This document shows positions 54,521 through 64,000 of a DNA stretch of 64,000 bases, in pieces (the first letter of the stretch is position 1; each line of letters opens with the position of its first letter). Source of the stretch: Aporophyla lueneburgensis (Eukaryota > Arthropoda > Insecta > Lepidoptera > Noctuidae); assembly GCA_932294355.1 (NCBI GenBank), contig OW028734.1, positions 6,646,501 to 6,710,500 of the forward strand, read 5' to 3'. The translations under genes and the position numbers were made by a program. Under the pieces are notes generated by a model. The model was not told the DNA's origin. It worked only from the letters and a program-made list of their open reading frames with translations, and ran no database searches.

Positions 54521-55136
54521 TACAAAAAATAAAAAATAAAAATAAAATCATTTCCTATGATCTAAAATGTTATAACTCACAATCTTACATTACTTATAAT
54601 AGTGCAGAAGGCACACAGGAATGCGCTGCGTTGCTAAAAATCGTCGCCGTGCTACATTGAATGACGCAGTGAATGCAGTCAGTTCATGTTACATATAAAC
54701 AAGCAATTAATATTGAGTTCAAACATTTGTTACATCCGTAATTTTTCAATACTAGTAAATGTACAGGTTTCATCTATGTATATTTATATTATGTTAAAAC
54801 TTATGTTATATATAAACCTATGTGTTCATTGGTTTATCAACAAAAACCTTTTAATGAGTTGTTTGCTAAAAATGCAAGAATATTACTCAAAGAATAGTAA
54901 AAACAACACCAAAGAAGACTGGAAGGATGGCGGCAGATGTAACATATTATGTATTCAATCACAGACTTGGCAAAAATATTACTCAAAGAATAGTAAAAAC
55001 ATCACCAAAGAAGACTGGAAGGATGGCGGCAGATGTAACATATTATGTATTCAATCACAGACTTAGTGTCGTAATTTTCGTCTGTAATTTTCCATTATAA
55101 GTAAATAAACAGGTTTAAACATACATATATAGATAA
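54521..55136. other. Gypsy 3' non-coding region with a 96-bp tandem duplication
   Basis: AT-rich, between the pol stop and the polypurine tract. A 96-bp unit starting aatattactcaaagaatagt is duplicated at 54879-54974 and 54975-55065 with two or three differences. No gene. Confidence 0.85.
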
Positions 55137-57830
55137 TTACAAGTTAAATCTTACTCGTGGTTTAACTATTCGACCACTTCTAGTTGTTATTTTACATTCA
55201 GAGTTCTTATTGCTGGTTATCATAGGTGCTGTGGCAGACTTAATATTATCATTCATATCGGAGTTGTTATGGTTATTGTTATCTGTTTGTTGGCTGTCGT
55301 ATTCACTCAAAATAAACGCAGGCTTTAACCTATCAATAGATAGATTTACGGTTCTATTGGGTAACTGGATTGTATACACCTTATCTGTTCTATTCAGTAC
55401 AGGGTAAGGACCTTCGTAAGTTGGACTAAGGGACTTTTTTACCATTTCGTTCCGTATGAATACATGTGTACATACCTTTAAATCTTTGCTTATAAATATT
55501 TTCCTTCGATCACTTACTGACCTCATCTGAGGTTTCATTTCACTAATTGTTTTACGTAACTGTTCTATGTAATCGTGGTGATTCTCGTGTTGCTGTGTTT
55601 GTTGGAAAAAATCCGATGGTAATTTCAAAGGCTGTCCATAAATCAATTCTGCGGCACTGAACCCAGTGTCAGTTCTCAACGCAGCTCTTAACCCTAACAT
55701 GACAGTCGGTAACTCCTCTGCCCAATCAACTCTATCAGCTAATCTTGCAGCTAATGCACTTTTCATCGAGCGATGCCATCTTTCTATAAGACCATTACTC
55801 TGTGGGTGATACGCTGTAGTATGTATTTTATGCACGCCTAACATTTTCATAAGTGCACCGAAAAGGTCACTTTCGAATTGTCTTCCTTGATCGGTGGTTA
55901 TTCTACTAGGGCAACCAAATCTACAGATCCACTCTTTATAAATGACTCTGGAAACCGTATCAGCTGATATGTCCGAAACTGGTATAGCTTCAGGCCAGCG
56001 CGTGAAACGGTCCATAATTGTTATGCAATAACGATATCCATGGCGTGACGTCGGTAACGGACCGACTATGTCAGTATGTATGTGTTCAAATCGAGTACAT
56101 TGTGGGAATTTGGCTAAACCGGAAAGTGTGTGTCTACTTATCTTTGATTTTTGACATGGTATGCATGCTTTTGCCCATGTGTTTATGTCTTTATTCATTC
56201 CCGGCCAAAAAAATCTTTTAGTTACTAATTTCCTAGTTGTACGAATACCTGGGTGACTAAGGTTATGAATACTATCAAAAGCTAACTTTCTGAATTCCTT
56301 AGGTAAATACGGTCTAGCTGTATTAGTTGAGACCTCGCAATATATTTGCTTATCACAGTTAGGTACGCCTATGTATTTGAATTCGTGCTTATCGCTTGCT
56401 GAGGCTGTAACTTGATGCTCTGCGTCCTGTGCTCGGGCTAATTCACCGTAATCTATGGTCGTGGGACACACTATAGACTCAACACGCGATAACGCATCCG
56501 CTACTGTGTTTTCTGAGCCGTTAATATGTTGTATATCGCTCGTAAATTCGCTTATATACATAAGTTGTCTGGCTCTCCTTGGAATTTCTTTATCGCTATT
56601 TATTTTGGTAAAAGCGTATATTAATGGTTTGTGATCCGTAAAAATTGTCACCGGCCTTCCTTCTATCATATTTCTAAAATGTAACATTGACATGTAAATA
56701 GCAGTTAGCTCTTTATCATAAGTGCTATATTTCTGCTGTGTGACTGATAGTTTCTTTGAAAAGTATCCTAACGGTAACCATTTACCCCTAATCTTTTGCT
56801 GGAGTACAGCACCGACGCATGTATCCGACGCATCCGTCATTAAAGCTAAAGGTACATTTACACTAGGGTGAGACAATGTAACGGCGCTTTTAAGGCTAAC
56901 CTTACATTGCTCGAATGCCTCAATACTTTTTTCGTCCCAATTAATTTTGGTTTTGTCCTTCTTTTTTGCGTTATGTAAAAAATTGTTAAGTACTGCCTGA
57001 TGTCACGCGGCATGGGGTAGGTGCGACCTATAAAAATTAATTATTCCTAAAAATCTACGTAACTGTTCTACCGTTTCCGGTCGCGTATAATCTGTAATCG
57101 CCTTTACCTTTTCCGGCAACGGACTGATGCCGTCCTCCGACACTAAATACCCTAAAAATTCTACTTTAGACTGACCAAAAACGCATTTGTTAACATTAAT
57201 CGTAATACCTAATTCCTTAAGTCTATTGAATAGAATTCTAACGTGCTCTTTGTTTTGTTTCTCTGTGTCAGATGCTATCAATATATCGTCTATATAACAG
57301 AAAAGTGCTGACTCGCCACTTTCATCTGCTATGCGTTCTATACCTTTTAATACCTGTTGATCCATAAACCTTTGGAATGTTTGAGCAGCATTCCGTAGGC
57401 CAAAATTCATCCTGGGAAACTCATATAGGCCGAAAGGTGTACAAATGCTAGTTTTCTCTATATCCTCTGCGGCAACTGACAAATTATGATAGGCCCTATT
57501 TAAATCCAACCTAGTATAACATTTCTTATTAGGCAACATATACGTAAAATCCTGCAGTCGTGGGATTGGGTATCGATCTGGTTTAGTGATTGCGTTAAGC
57601 TTTCTATAATCCCCGCACGGGCGTAATTGACCGTCTTTCTTTAAAACAACGTGTAATGGACTGGCCCATTCTCCTTCACCTGGGCGACAAATACCTAATT
57701 CCTGCATTTTCTGAAACTCTTCTTTCACTTTCATATACCGATCCGGAGGTAATGGCCTTGGACGCGCAAATACCGGTGGACCGGAAGTTATGATGTGATG
57801 ATAAACGGAATGAGATGGTTCTTTATACAC
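55137..57830 (-). pseudogene. Gypsy pol: reverse transcriptase, RNase H, integrase, one stop
   Basis: Open from 57830 and interrupted once, by an in-frame TGA at about 57003-57005, before continuing in the same frame to 55137. Reverse transcriptase: LRPCGDYRKLN, FCYIDDILIAS with its Asp pair, and VEFLGYLVSEDG. RNase H: LMTDASDTCVGAVLQQ and STYDKELTAIY. Integrase: an H-H-C-C finger (HNLSHPGIRTT .. CIPCQ), then a D-D-E core with Asp in HIHTDIVGPL, Asp in ITTDQGRQF and Glu in NGLIERWHR. The single nonsense codon sits between reverse transcriptase and RNase H. The pol frame lies in a different phase from the protease ORF upstream. Confidence 0.92.
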
Positions 57831-57945
57831 AATAGGCTTAGTGATACTCGCGAATTCCTCTAATATGCCTCGATATGGGTTATCGTTTTGTATGCTTTTA
57901 ATCGAAGGCTGAACATGTTTTATAACGCACCCTATCGTACATAAA

Positions 57946-58305
57946 TTAGTTATACTGTGTGATTCTTTTATTATATATGTCTACGATTAACTTATAATGT
58001 TCTAAAAAATCAGCACCTATGATAGCTTGCTTGACATCACAAATTATAAATGTCCATTTCAAGGCTCTTCGTAATCCTAAATTTAATTCTAGTGTTTTAA
58101 TACCGTATGTTTTAATTTCGGTATTATTCGCGGCAAAGAGTTTGTATTCACTAACTAATTGTTTACATTTAAATTGACTCACCGGTAAAACGGAGACGTT
58201 GGCACCGGTATCAACCAGGAAACGGATTCCGGTCGCCCTGTCCCTTAAACACAAGCGGTGGTTACCTTCTAGCTCCATGCAGTCTGCCACCGAATTAGAC
58301 TGCAC
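57946..58305 (-). CDS. Gypsy aspartic protease
   Basis: The 119-codon frame contains IRFLVDTGANVSVLP, the D-T-G active site of retroviral-type aspartic proteases, and AIIGADFLEHYKLIVD, the conserved C-terminal 'IIG.DFL..Y' motif. In the living element it would process the polyprotein. It begins just after the Gag stop and ends about 115 bases before the reverse transcriptase frame, in a different phase, so a frameshift mutation probably separates protease from the rest of pol here. Confidence 0.85.
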   Translation of the reverse strand: MQSNSVADCMELEGNHRLCLRDRATGIRFLVDTGANVSVLPVSQFKCKQLVSEYKLFAANNTEIKTYGIKTLELNLGLRRALKWTFIICDVKQAIIGADFLEHYKLIVDIYNKRITQYN

Positions 58306-58310
58306 TGCAT

Positions 58311-59215
58311 CTAGTTTTCCGTCTTCTCACCATGGCTGCCTTGGGTCTTCTGATGTCTTGGTTCTATCCAGCTGCAGGGCTTCTCACATGTTCTCGTGCG
58401 ACTTCTGAACCGGAAGTGATATTTGCAAAGCCAGTTTGGGCTTTCTTCGGTCCTCGGTCGTCCTCTGGATAATGAACGGGATCGTGATCTACTTCTATTC
58501 CACGGGTTACCCTTTCCGAAATTCCTGCGACTTCCTCTTATTTCGTTGATTTCCACACGCAGTGTCTGTAGTTCCTTCGTCATTAGTGCTAGTTGGTCGG
58601 TTAGATTGGGCGTCACCGACGCTACAGACGTTGATGGTGCCAGCTGCATTGATACCGCGGCGACTTCATTGGGACGCAAATTTTCCATGATTTTGTCGGC
58701 TAACGCGGATAACTCGTCCAAGTCTGTACTCTGTGCCACCGATAAAACTGCTTTCACCGAGCCTGGGAGTCTAGATATCCATAGGCGTCTTAATGCTTCT
58801 GTGGATACCTGTGTGTTAGTTGCGAGTTCTGACATTCTTCTTAACAGTTGCGACGGGCGTTGTGTTCCTAAATCCATTTCAGAGACGAGCTTGTTGAATT
58901 GTCGTTCGGCACTCTCCTCGTAAACCTTTGTTAATCGATCTCTGATGGCCTCGTACTTTTTAGTTTCGGGTGGCGTGATAATTAAGTCGTTACTTGTTGT
59001 AAAGCGTCTCTGTCGAGCTTCGCTACCACCATGTTGTATTTCGCAGCGTCTCCTTGTTTTTGTGGCTCCACAACCGAATCAAATTGAGCGAACCATAGTT
59101 TCGGCATGTCTTTCCAGAACTCCGGTACCTTTGCAGAAACGGATATCGCTGCTAAGTCCGTGACAGTGGCTGTGGCGTCGCTTAGACCCGCTCCGGTAGC
59201 TGTAGGCTTGTTCAT
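58311..59215 (-). pseudogene. Gypsy Gag, frame broken
   Basis: The N-terminal part (59215-58982: MNKPTATGAGLSDATATVTD .. FWKDMPKLWFAQFDS) and the C-terminal part (58877-58311) are in different phases, with a break near 58940. The capsid-like portion includes PSQLLRRMSELA.. LRRLWISRLPGSVKAVL. An Arg/Ser-rich stretch (NRSRSRSRSLSRGRPR) precedes a finger, CKYHFRFRSRTRTCEKPC, of the C-H-C-C kind seen in CsRn1-type Gag. Gag would form the particle that packages the RNA. Confidence 0.85.
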
Positions 59216-59300
59216 CTTGTATTATTCAGTACACTGGTTTTTTAAAAAAAGTTCTAGTGAGTTCTATTTAATTTTACGCACAGATCACGTCTGGTTTTAG

Positions 59301-59318
59301 ATCACGTCGGGGTCACCA
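59301..59318 (-). promoter_or_regulatory. tRNA-Trp primer binding site
   Basis: On the plus strand, atcacgtcggggtcacca equals the 3' end of insect tRNA-Trp including CCA. On the minus strand it is therefore an 18-base primer site, one base from the upstream LTR. Confidence 0.88.
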
Positions 59319-59319
59319 A

Positions 59320-59549
59320 TGTTGAGTCTTTCCCTACTTTTGTCCACTGATTGTGTTAGGAGGTTAGAAATATAATTAATGCGACTTATGTGAACCGGAT
59401 TTATTAGCGCGGAATATAGAACTCGGTATACAAGGTGTTTCTTACACGGTAGGGAAATGACTGGGGAGCGTGCAGCGTCGCCTCGTCGTCGTGGCCTGTA
59501 TAATGCAACCTCGCATATTATTGCGTCATGCTATGCACGTGTCCCAACA
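59320..59549 (-). repeat. 5' LTR of the gypsy element
   Basis: 230 bp and the upstream LTR in the direction of transcription (minus). It would contain the promoter; no clear TATA box is claimed. Confidence 0.95.
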
Positions 59550-59810
59550 GCCTGCAATAATTGTCTGTTATAAGGGTAATAAAAAACTAGAAACATAATG
59601 AAAATAGAAATTTTTATTAATAAGAACAATGTTTTGAAAAATATGCACTAAAAAATCAACAAATTTGGCTTCCTTCAGCAATACTTAACATAAATAAAAT
59701 ATTAACCAGTGTTTAGTTTTCTAATGGCACTTTTATAAATATTCTTATATAAAATAATAAAAAAAGCTAATCAGGCTCATCGTTATTAATACAATTGGCG
59801 CTGAAAGGTA

Positions 59811-60392
59811 CTATATGTTGAGGACAAATATGCTTGTTACATCCTTCACACACGTGTGTAGTTTTGCGATCTTTGCTTGCAGGACACACCTGACACCTCT
59901 TACGAGCATTTGTTTTTTTTTTGCTAGGGGCTCCTCTATAGGTTCGCCTGAAAATTGGCCAATTTTTTTGCGAAGGTCTCGCGGCAAACTTTGAACATTC
60001 CGGCGGACTTTCAAGTGCTCACTGACAAGAGCAAGGCCTAGATTTTTCAAATAACGACGTCGCTTTAGTTTTGACTCATTATTTATGCGATGTCTCATTA
60101 TTATAAGTCCGTTAATTGCCGCCATGTTCAACATGGCATAAAAAAATGTCAGCGGCCACTTCTTTGAATTACGACATACGTCGTACGAAGCGCACAACTC
60201 ATCAGCAACAGCAATTCTAACTGTCGCCAATGGAACCTCATCCGAAATCTCTTGCTCTGTATTGGCGGCTTCACTACGCTCACTCACATTGTCATCATCC
60301 TCTCCAGACTCCTGATCAGACGGCATAACATCCGAGTCCGATTCTTCAAGTATCGCCATAACACGACGTCTTTCCAGTTCTTCGCGGTCCAT
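59811..60392 (-). pseudogene. piggyBac transposase lacking its catalytic core
   Basis: It starts MDREELERRRVMAILEESDS with an acidic N-terminal region, then jumps to SKKWPLTFFYAMLNMAAING, which in full piggyBac proteins lies after the catalytic aspartates. It continues to RDLRKKIGQFSGEP, then shifts frame in an A-run. In the neighbouring frame the C-terminal cross-brace finger is visible (CQVCPASKDRK and CEGCNKHICPQH). The open frame therefore ends with unrelated residues at 59811. An upstream in-frame Met (60515) with a hydrophobic leader is less likely as start. It cannot catalyse transposition; binding of ends is possible only in principle. Confidence 0.82.
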
Positions 60393-60917
60393 TATTACTC
60401 GTACTACGACGTTGACGTTTTTTATTTTTTTGGGTAGGAAAATATAAAAAAACGTCAAAACCACAAAACAATGTAGTAACACAAATAAAAAGCATCGTAA
60501 ACAACAATAAATCATTTAAACATTGATTGATAAAAATGGCATAAAATAGTTACACTGAATACAGGCATGGGTCATATTTACCTTTTTTCCAATACAACAC
60601 TTGTAACTCCTAACGCGGTCCCCGCACGACTGATTTCGCGGCTAAAACGTGTAGAGGGACTCAATAACTCCAGCTACTGAGAAGAGCGGCAAAGTCGCGT
60701 GCGTCGTTTTAAAATTATAAGTGAATTACAAAAGCGCGGGTAATTTTGACCCAGCCCCCATGACGCCGGGTTAAAAAAAAAGTTTTTGTTATTTCAGTGC
60801 TACAGTTTAGAATTTATCTTTTTCTTTTCTATAAATATTTTTAGTCAGGGGCCTAGTCCGGCGTTGTTTAGATTTTAATTAACTTTGATGTTTTGAAGTT
60901 TTTTGGAGTAACAAGGC

Positions 60918-61133
60918 TAATGTGTATGGACAATAAGTTGCTAATTTGTAGCAGCAAATAAACAATAAAAATACTAGAAAATAGGTTCAATCATATTTTT
61001 AGAGTCGATTTTAGTTGGCCGTTCAGACGGCAATATGCCTAAATTACAATGGAGTTTATTTCATTATTAAAAGTAGGTTCAAGCTTAGTTCTAGTACTAA
61101 TCGACATGTAACGTAACCTTGTTTGGATAAATG
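60918..61133. repeat. Direct repeat, right copy
   Basis: Matches 53378-53600 in the same orientation with scattered differences (gctaatgtgtatggacaat... gttggccgttcagacggcaa ... ggataaatgtggcg). Confidence 0.8.
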
Positions 61134-61156
61134 TGGCGTAAATAAAATTACTCATC

Positions 61157-61322
61157 ATCATCATCATTTCAGCCGTAAGACGTCCACTGCTGGACTTAGG
61201 CCTCCCCCAATTTGGGGGGCTTTGCCATAAATGCCACGCTTGGCAGGCGGGTTGGCGATCGCAGTATGGTGGAAAAATGCATAGAGAACGCTGCTGCCCA
61301 TTCTCTAGTAAGTCCCTTAGGC
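61157..61322 (-). mobile_element. RTE LINE 3' fragment, minus strand
   Basis: (CAT)n start, then the complement of the tail (agacgtccactgctggactt), cgccacgcttggcaggcggg, and ctgctgcccattctctagta. It matches the copy at 21596-21817, which continues past this point, so the Harbinger element beginning at about 61323 seems to have landed in it at TTA. Confidence 0.88.
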
Positions 61323-61546
61323 CGCGTTTCCATCTGCAAGCAAACTCGCGAAAGTCTTGCAGAAGTTTCATGATGTACCGTTTACATTATTGTACTAATT
61401 CCTGCAATTTATTTCTGCAATCATTGTCGTGCGAGAAGCTCGCGGTTCATACTGTCGCAACTTATCGTACAGGTATTTACACACGAAAGCTCACGTGTGT
61501 CGCTATCAGAAGTATCGCTATTTATTCTTTTCTGTACTCTGAGACC

Positions 61547-63511
61547 ATGACGTCAAGACGCGTACGTGTAGCAGCTGCGTTAACTATTTTGTTGTTGAAA
61601 AAGAAAAAAAGATCAATTTGGGTTCGAGAATGGATTTCTAGGAGACGAGAAGCTGGTGTTTACCATAATTTACTACGCGAAATACAACTGGAAGATGGAC
61701 AGCAGTATTTTAATTTTATTCGTATGACCGCAGTCGATTTAGAAGCGTTATTAGTTAAAGTTGGTCACGTTATAAAAAAAAAAGACACACGTTTCAGAGA
61801 TTCGATATCACCGAAGGAAAGACTCGTCTTAACGCTGCGATTTTTAGCATCTGGTAAATATAAATAATTTAATAATAATATTACATGCGATTTATAATAT
61901 TACATGCGATTTATAATATTACATGCGATTTATAATATTACTAGCAATCCGCCCCGGCTTCGCCCGTGGTACACACATAGCCTATGTCACTCGGGGATAA
62001 CATACCTATCCAATGGTAAAAGAATTTATTAAATCGGCCCAGTCGTTTTTGAGTTTATCCATTACAAACAAACAAATACTTAAATCTTTCTTCTTTATAA
62101 TATTAGTGTGATGTAGTAGGTGGACTTTTTAATGAACATTTCTGTTTCTTTTTCAGGAGACTCATACCATTCATTGATGTATTTATTTAGGATTCCTGTA
62201 TGTACTATATCAAAAATTGTTCCGGAAGTTTGCAAGGCGTTATACGATACTCTACATGAGGAATATTTAAAAGTAAGTACATTAAATATTACTGAAAACT
62301 AATTTATTATAATAATAAACGACACGCTGCTGAAATTAAAAGGTTGGTCTTCGACAGCATAAGTTTGTTCAGCGGTGTTTTCTTGATTGGCACTGATGAC
62401 TATGTCATTTTCAGAAAATGTAGACACCGGAGAATAAATTGGAAGGGTTAAATAAGTCGACTGATTTGAACTTCCACGTGAGGATATACCGTCCTCCTCA
62501 TCTTGAATATCAACAATAGCTCTTTGTATGATTCGACGAAGTTTTTTATTGCCTGCACTACTGAAGCTCCTAAGCACTGAGCTAACATATTCGCCGAATA
62601 TCTGGTCATCGTCATTTGGTTCTGATAAAATTTTGTTGCATTTACGCAAAATATCCTCGTCCTTTCTTTTCTTTGCCGCTCCATTTGGCATTGGAAATTC
62701 AACATTTTTCTTGTCATTATCTTGTGCTACACTTGGTTGTTGTGATCCTGAATCGGAATGGTCGCACATAGCTGAGATTTACAATAAAAGATGGAATTTT
62801 CCGCATTGCATTGGATCGTTGGATGGCAAACATGTGGTTTTTAAGGCACCAGACAACAGTGGAAGTTTCTATTTTAACTATAAAGGTTCACATAGTATTG
62901 TACTGATGATAGTGGCAGACCCATGTTATAAAATTATTTATATGAACGTGGGATGCAATGGAAGAGTTTCTGATGGAGGAGTTTTTTTTCAATCATCATT
63001 ATTTTCAGCACTGGAAAATAATTCGATGAACATTCCAAGACCATGTCCATTGCCGGGAAGTTCAGTACCGATTCCAATTGTTATTGTAGCTGATGATGCA
63101 TTTGCACTAAAGCCATACTTAATGAAACCATTCCCATTTAGAATTCAACCCGCACCTAATAGAGTTTACAACTATCGGCTGTCAAGGGCAAGGAGAATGG
63201 TAGAAAGCGTCTTTGGTATTATTGCTAGTAAATTCCGTATATTTCGAAGGCCAATTGAACTCAACCCCGAAAAAACAAAGTATGTGACTATGGCTGCCTG
63301 TGCATTACATAATTTTATAATATCTCGAAGTAAGTCGACACGTCAGCGATACATTGAAAATACAAATGACAGCGAAAGTTTACCTGAACATAACTTGATA
63401 AACTTGGAAAGAGGCCCTAATAATAACTCAGGAAATGTAGCCCAGCAAATTCGTGAAGCATTCAAGGATTATTTTGTTTCTCCGGAAGGTGAAGTACCAT
63501 GGCAATATTAG
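61547..63511 (+). CDS. PIF/Harbinger transposase, three exons
   Basis: A nuclease that moves Harbinger elements at TTA/TAA sites. Exon 1, 61547-61853 (MTSRRVRVAAALTILLLKKK ... IVR-type helical region ... RLVLTLRFLASG); exon 2, 62157-62273 (GDSYHSLMYLF...EEYLK). The phases match (G|GA) and both sites are GT-AG. Exon 3 runs from about 62749-62771 to 63511: EWSHIAEIYNKRWNFPHCIG SLDGKHVVFKAP (first Asp), PIVIVADDAFALKPYLMKPF (second Asp), RARRMVESVFGIIASKFRIF (Glu). All three catalytic residues are present and no stop was seen. The exon 3 acceptor is unclear: no good AG lies directly before the first in-frame conserved residues, so the gene may be damaged there. Confidence 0.8.
61883..61939. repeat. 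Three tandem copies of a 19-mer
   Basis: acatgcgatttataatatt is repeated three times exactly (61883, 61902, 61921), immediately before the inserted repeat at 61941. Confidence 0.95.
61941..62112 (+). repeat. Lepidopteran interspersed repeat (Helitron/Lep1-like?)
   Basis: It starts ctagcaatccgccccggctt and ends tttataatattagtgtgatg, the conserved ends of a very common moth/butterfly repeat. Helitron affinity is from memory and tentative. It lies inside transposase intron 1. Confidence 0.65.
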
Positions 63512-63978
63512 CATATTTAATTATTATTATGAAAAACTTAAATTATTAATTAAAAGTAAATATACGAATCAGTGTATATAGTATTATTTAATTTAGAATA
63601 TTAAATAAATACCCATATCTATAGGTAGGTACTTACCAAGGCATCAGTACTGGGTGCGCTGCCCACATCCAAAAACTTAAGGGCCTCGAAATAACCCCAA
63701 TTAGATTCATAAAGATCATCTTGGCCACTTCCACTCTTCTTGATCTTTAATTTCTTTAATTCATTCTGTCACAGACTTCTTAAATTATGCTGTTTTCGGG
63801 ATATTTCATTCTCAGTTGTAGAGAATTCTTGTGCGATGGAATTGAGTACAGAGCTTTTTTTTATTCGGTTTTTATAATCCGCATGCCGATTGTCCCACAA
63901 ACAAGGATTACATTCATAAAATCCTATTAACTATACAGTTTCTTCACGCGACCATTCACGACTTTGTCGTTGACTCAT
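62299..63978 (-). pseudogene. Harbinger accessory MADF/BESS gene, interleaved with the transposase
   Basis: Minus strand. Exon 1, 63978-63637, starts MSQRQSREWSREETV and encodes a MADF domain (LIGFYECNPCLWDNRHADYK, SVLNSIAQEFSTTENEI, LYESNWGYFEALKFLD). It is interrupted by two in-frame stops that look like C-to-T changes, and ends at a GTAAGT donor. Exon 2, about 62748-62299, carries a basic linker and a BESS motif (DDDQIFGEYVSSVLRSFSSA GNKKLR). Transposase exon 3, on the plus strand, lies between these two exons, and MADF exon 2 lies inside transposase intron 2. The splice phase between the proposed exons does not match exactly, so one junction may be altered. The role is DNA binding/partnering of the transposase, by family knowledge. 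Confidence 0.7.
63512..63636. other. Short AT-rich gap
   Basis: Between the transposase stop and the MADF donor; holds AATAAA-like signals usable as a transposase poly(A) site. Confidence 0.4.
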
Positions 63979-64000
63979 TCTTCTCAATTGACCGTGCGTG

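Larger units (their letters stand above)
54278..59549 (-). mobile_element. Gypsy LTR retrotransposon, CsRn1-like, nearly complete
   Basis: Two 230-bp LTRs (54278-54507 and 59320-59549) differ at about three sites by eye. A 5-bp duplication, gcctg, lies at 54273-54277 and 59550-59554. The primer site next to the upstream LTR is complementary to the 3' end of tRNA-Trp, and the Gag has a C-H-C-C finger; both are traits reported for the CsRn1 lineage. Gag, protease, reverse transcriptase/RNase H and integrase are all present on the minus strand, with a few breaks. The element was inserted inside the piggyBac derivative. Confidence 0.93.
54156..60770 (-). mobile_element. piggyBac deletion derivative hosting a gypsy element
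   Basis: TTAA lies at 54152-54155 and 60771-60774. The TIRs are cccggcgtcatgggggtgg and the complement of cccggcgtcatgggggctgg. Without the gypsy insertion the element would be about 1.34 kb. The remaining gene (59811-60392) keeps only the N-terminal acidic region and the C-terminal finger of a piggyBac transposase. Confidence 0.93.
61323..64000 (+). mobile_element. PIF/Harbinger element, right end outside the window
   Basis: It starts ggccgcgtttccatctgcaa after a TTA and contains both genes typical of animal Harbinger elements: a DDE transposase on the plus strand and a MADF/BESS gene on the minus strand. The right terminal repeat must lie beyond 64000. A lepidopteran repeat is inserted in transposase intron 1. 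Confidence 0.82.

Overview
This 64-kb window is eukaryotic and almost certainly from a lepidopteran insect. The grounds are indirect: RTE-type LINE tails ending in (GAT)n after a 'ggcctatgtccagcagtggac' motif, short moth/butterfly repeats ending 'ctttataatattagt', tRNA-headed SINEs, CsRn1-type gypsy, piggyBac, Transib and R1-clade elements, and AT-rich intervening DNA. I found no convincing host gene. Nearly every recognisable stretch is a transposable element (TE), and many are nested two or three deep, as in heterochromatin or a sex chromosome.

Layout. 0.4-3.3 kb: a terminal-inverted-repeat (TIR) element carrying a truncated gene of an uncharacterised (DUF7869-like) family. 4.2-10.3 kb: a pogo-like element with a RAG1-like Transib transposon nested inside it. 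10.5-11.8 kb: a ~257-bp tandem array. 12-15.4 kb: SINE and decayed remnants. 15.4-18.3 kb: a degenerate 43-bp repeat array split by an RTE LINE. 18.6-20 kb: a decayed PIF/Harbinger gene. 20.36-29.59 kb: a hAT-like shell with a perfect 8-bp target duplication, filled with RTE, hAT, R1 (one R1 inside another) and fold-back repeats. 30.5-31.4 kb: LINE fragments.

31.4-41.3 kb: a second DUF7869-like gene, minus strand, with at least three coding exons of matching phase. Its main exon is split by a piggyBac element, which itself hosts an intact long-TIR DD41D mariner-type transposon. 41.4-45.3 kb: a CR1/Jockey-group LINE whose ORF is interrupted by a piggyBac derivative; removing the insert restores the frame exactly. 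45.8-46.6 kb: a SINE and a MITE. 47-50.8 kb: a PIF/Harbinger locus (transposase exon plus MADF/BESS accessory gene) broken by an RTE LINE that is itself broken by a hAT element. 51.6-53 kb: another LINE. 54.2-60.8 kb: a piggyBac deletion derivative hosting a nearly complete tRNA-Trp-primed gypsy retrotransposon. 61.3 kb to the end: a PIF/Harbinger element whose transposase and MADF/BESS genes, on opposite strands, appear interleaved.

Nesting gives relative ages. The youngest layers appear to be the DD41D element (near-identical ~486-bp arms, open ORF), the gypsy element (LTRs differ at 3 of 230 sites by eye) and the hAT at 48.1 kb (perfect TSD, 502-codon ORF). All identifications come from reading motifs; no database was searched.
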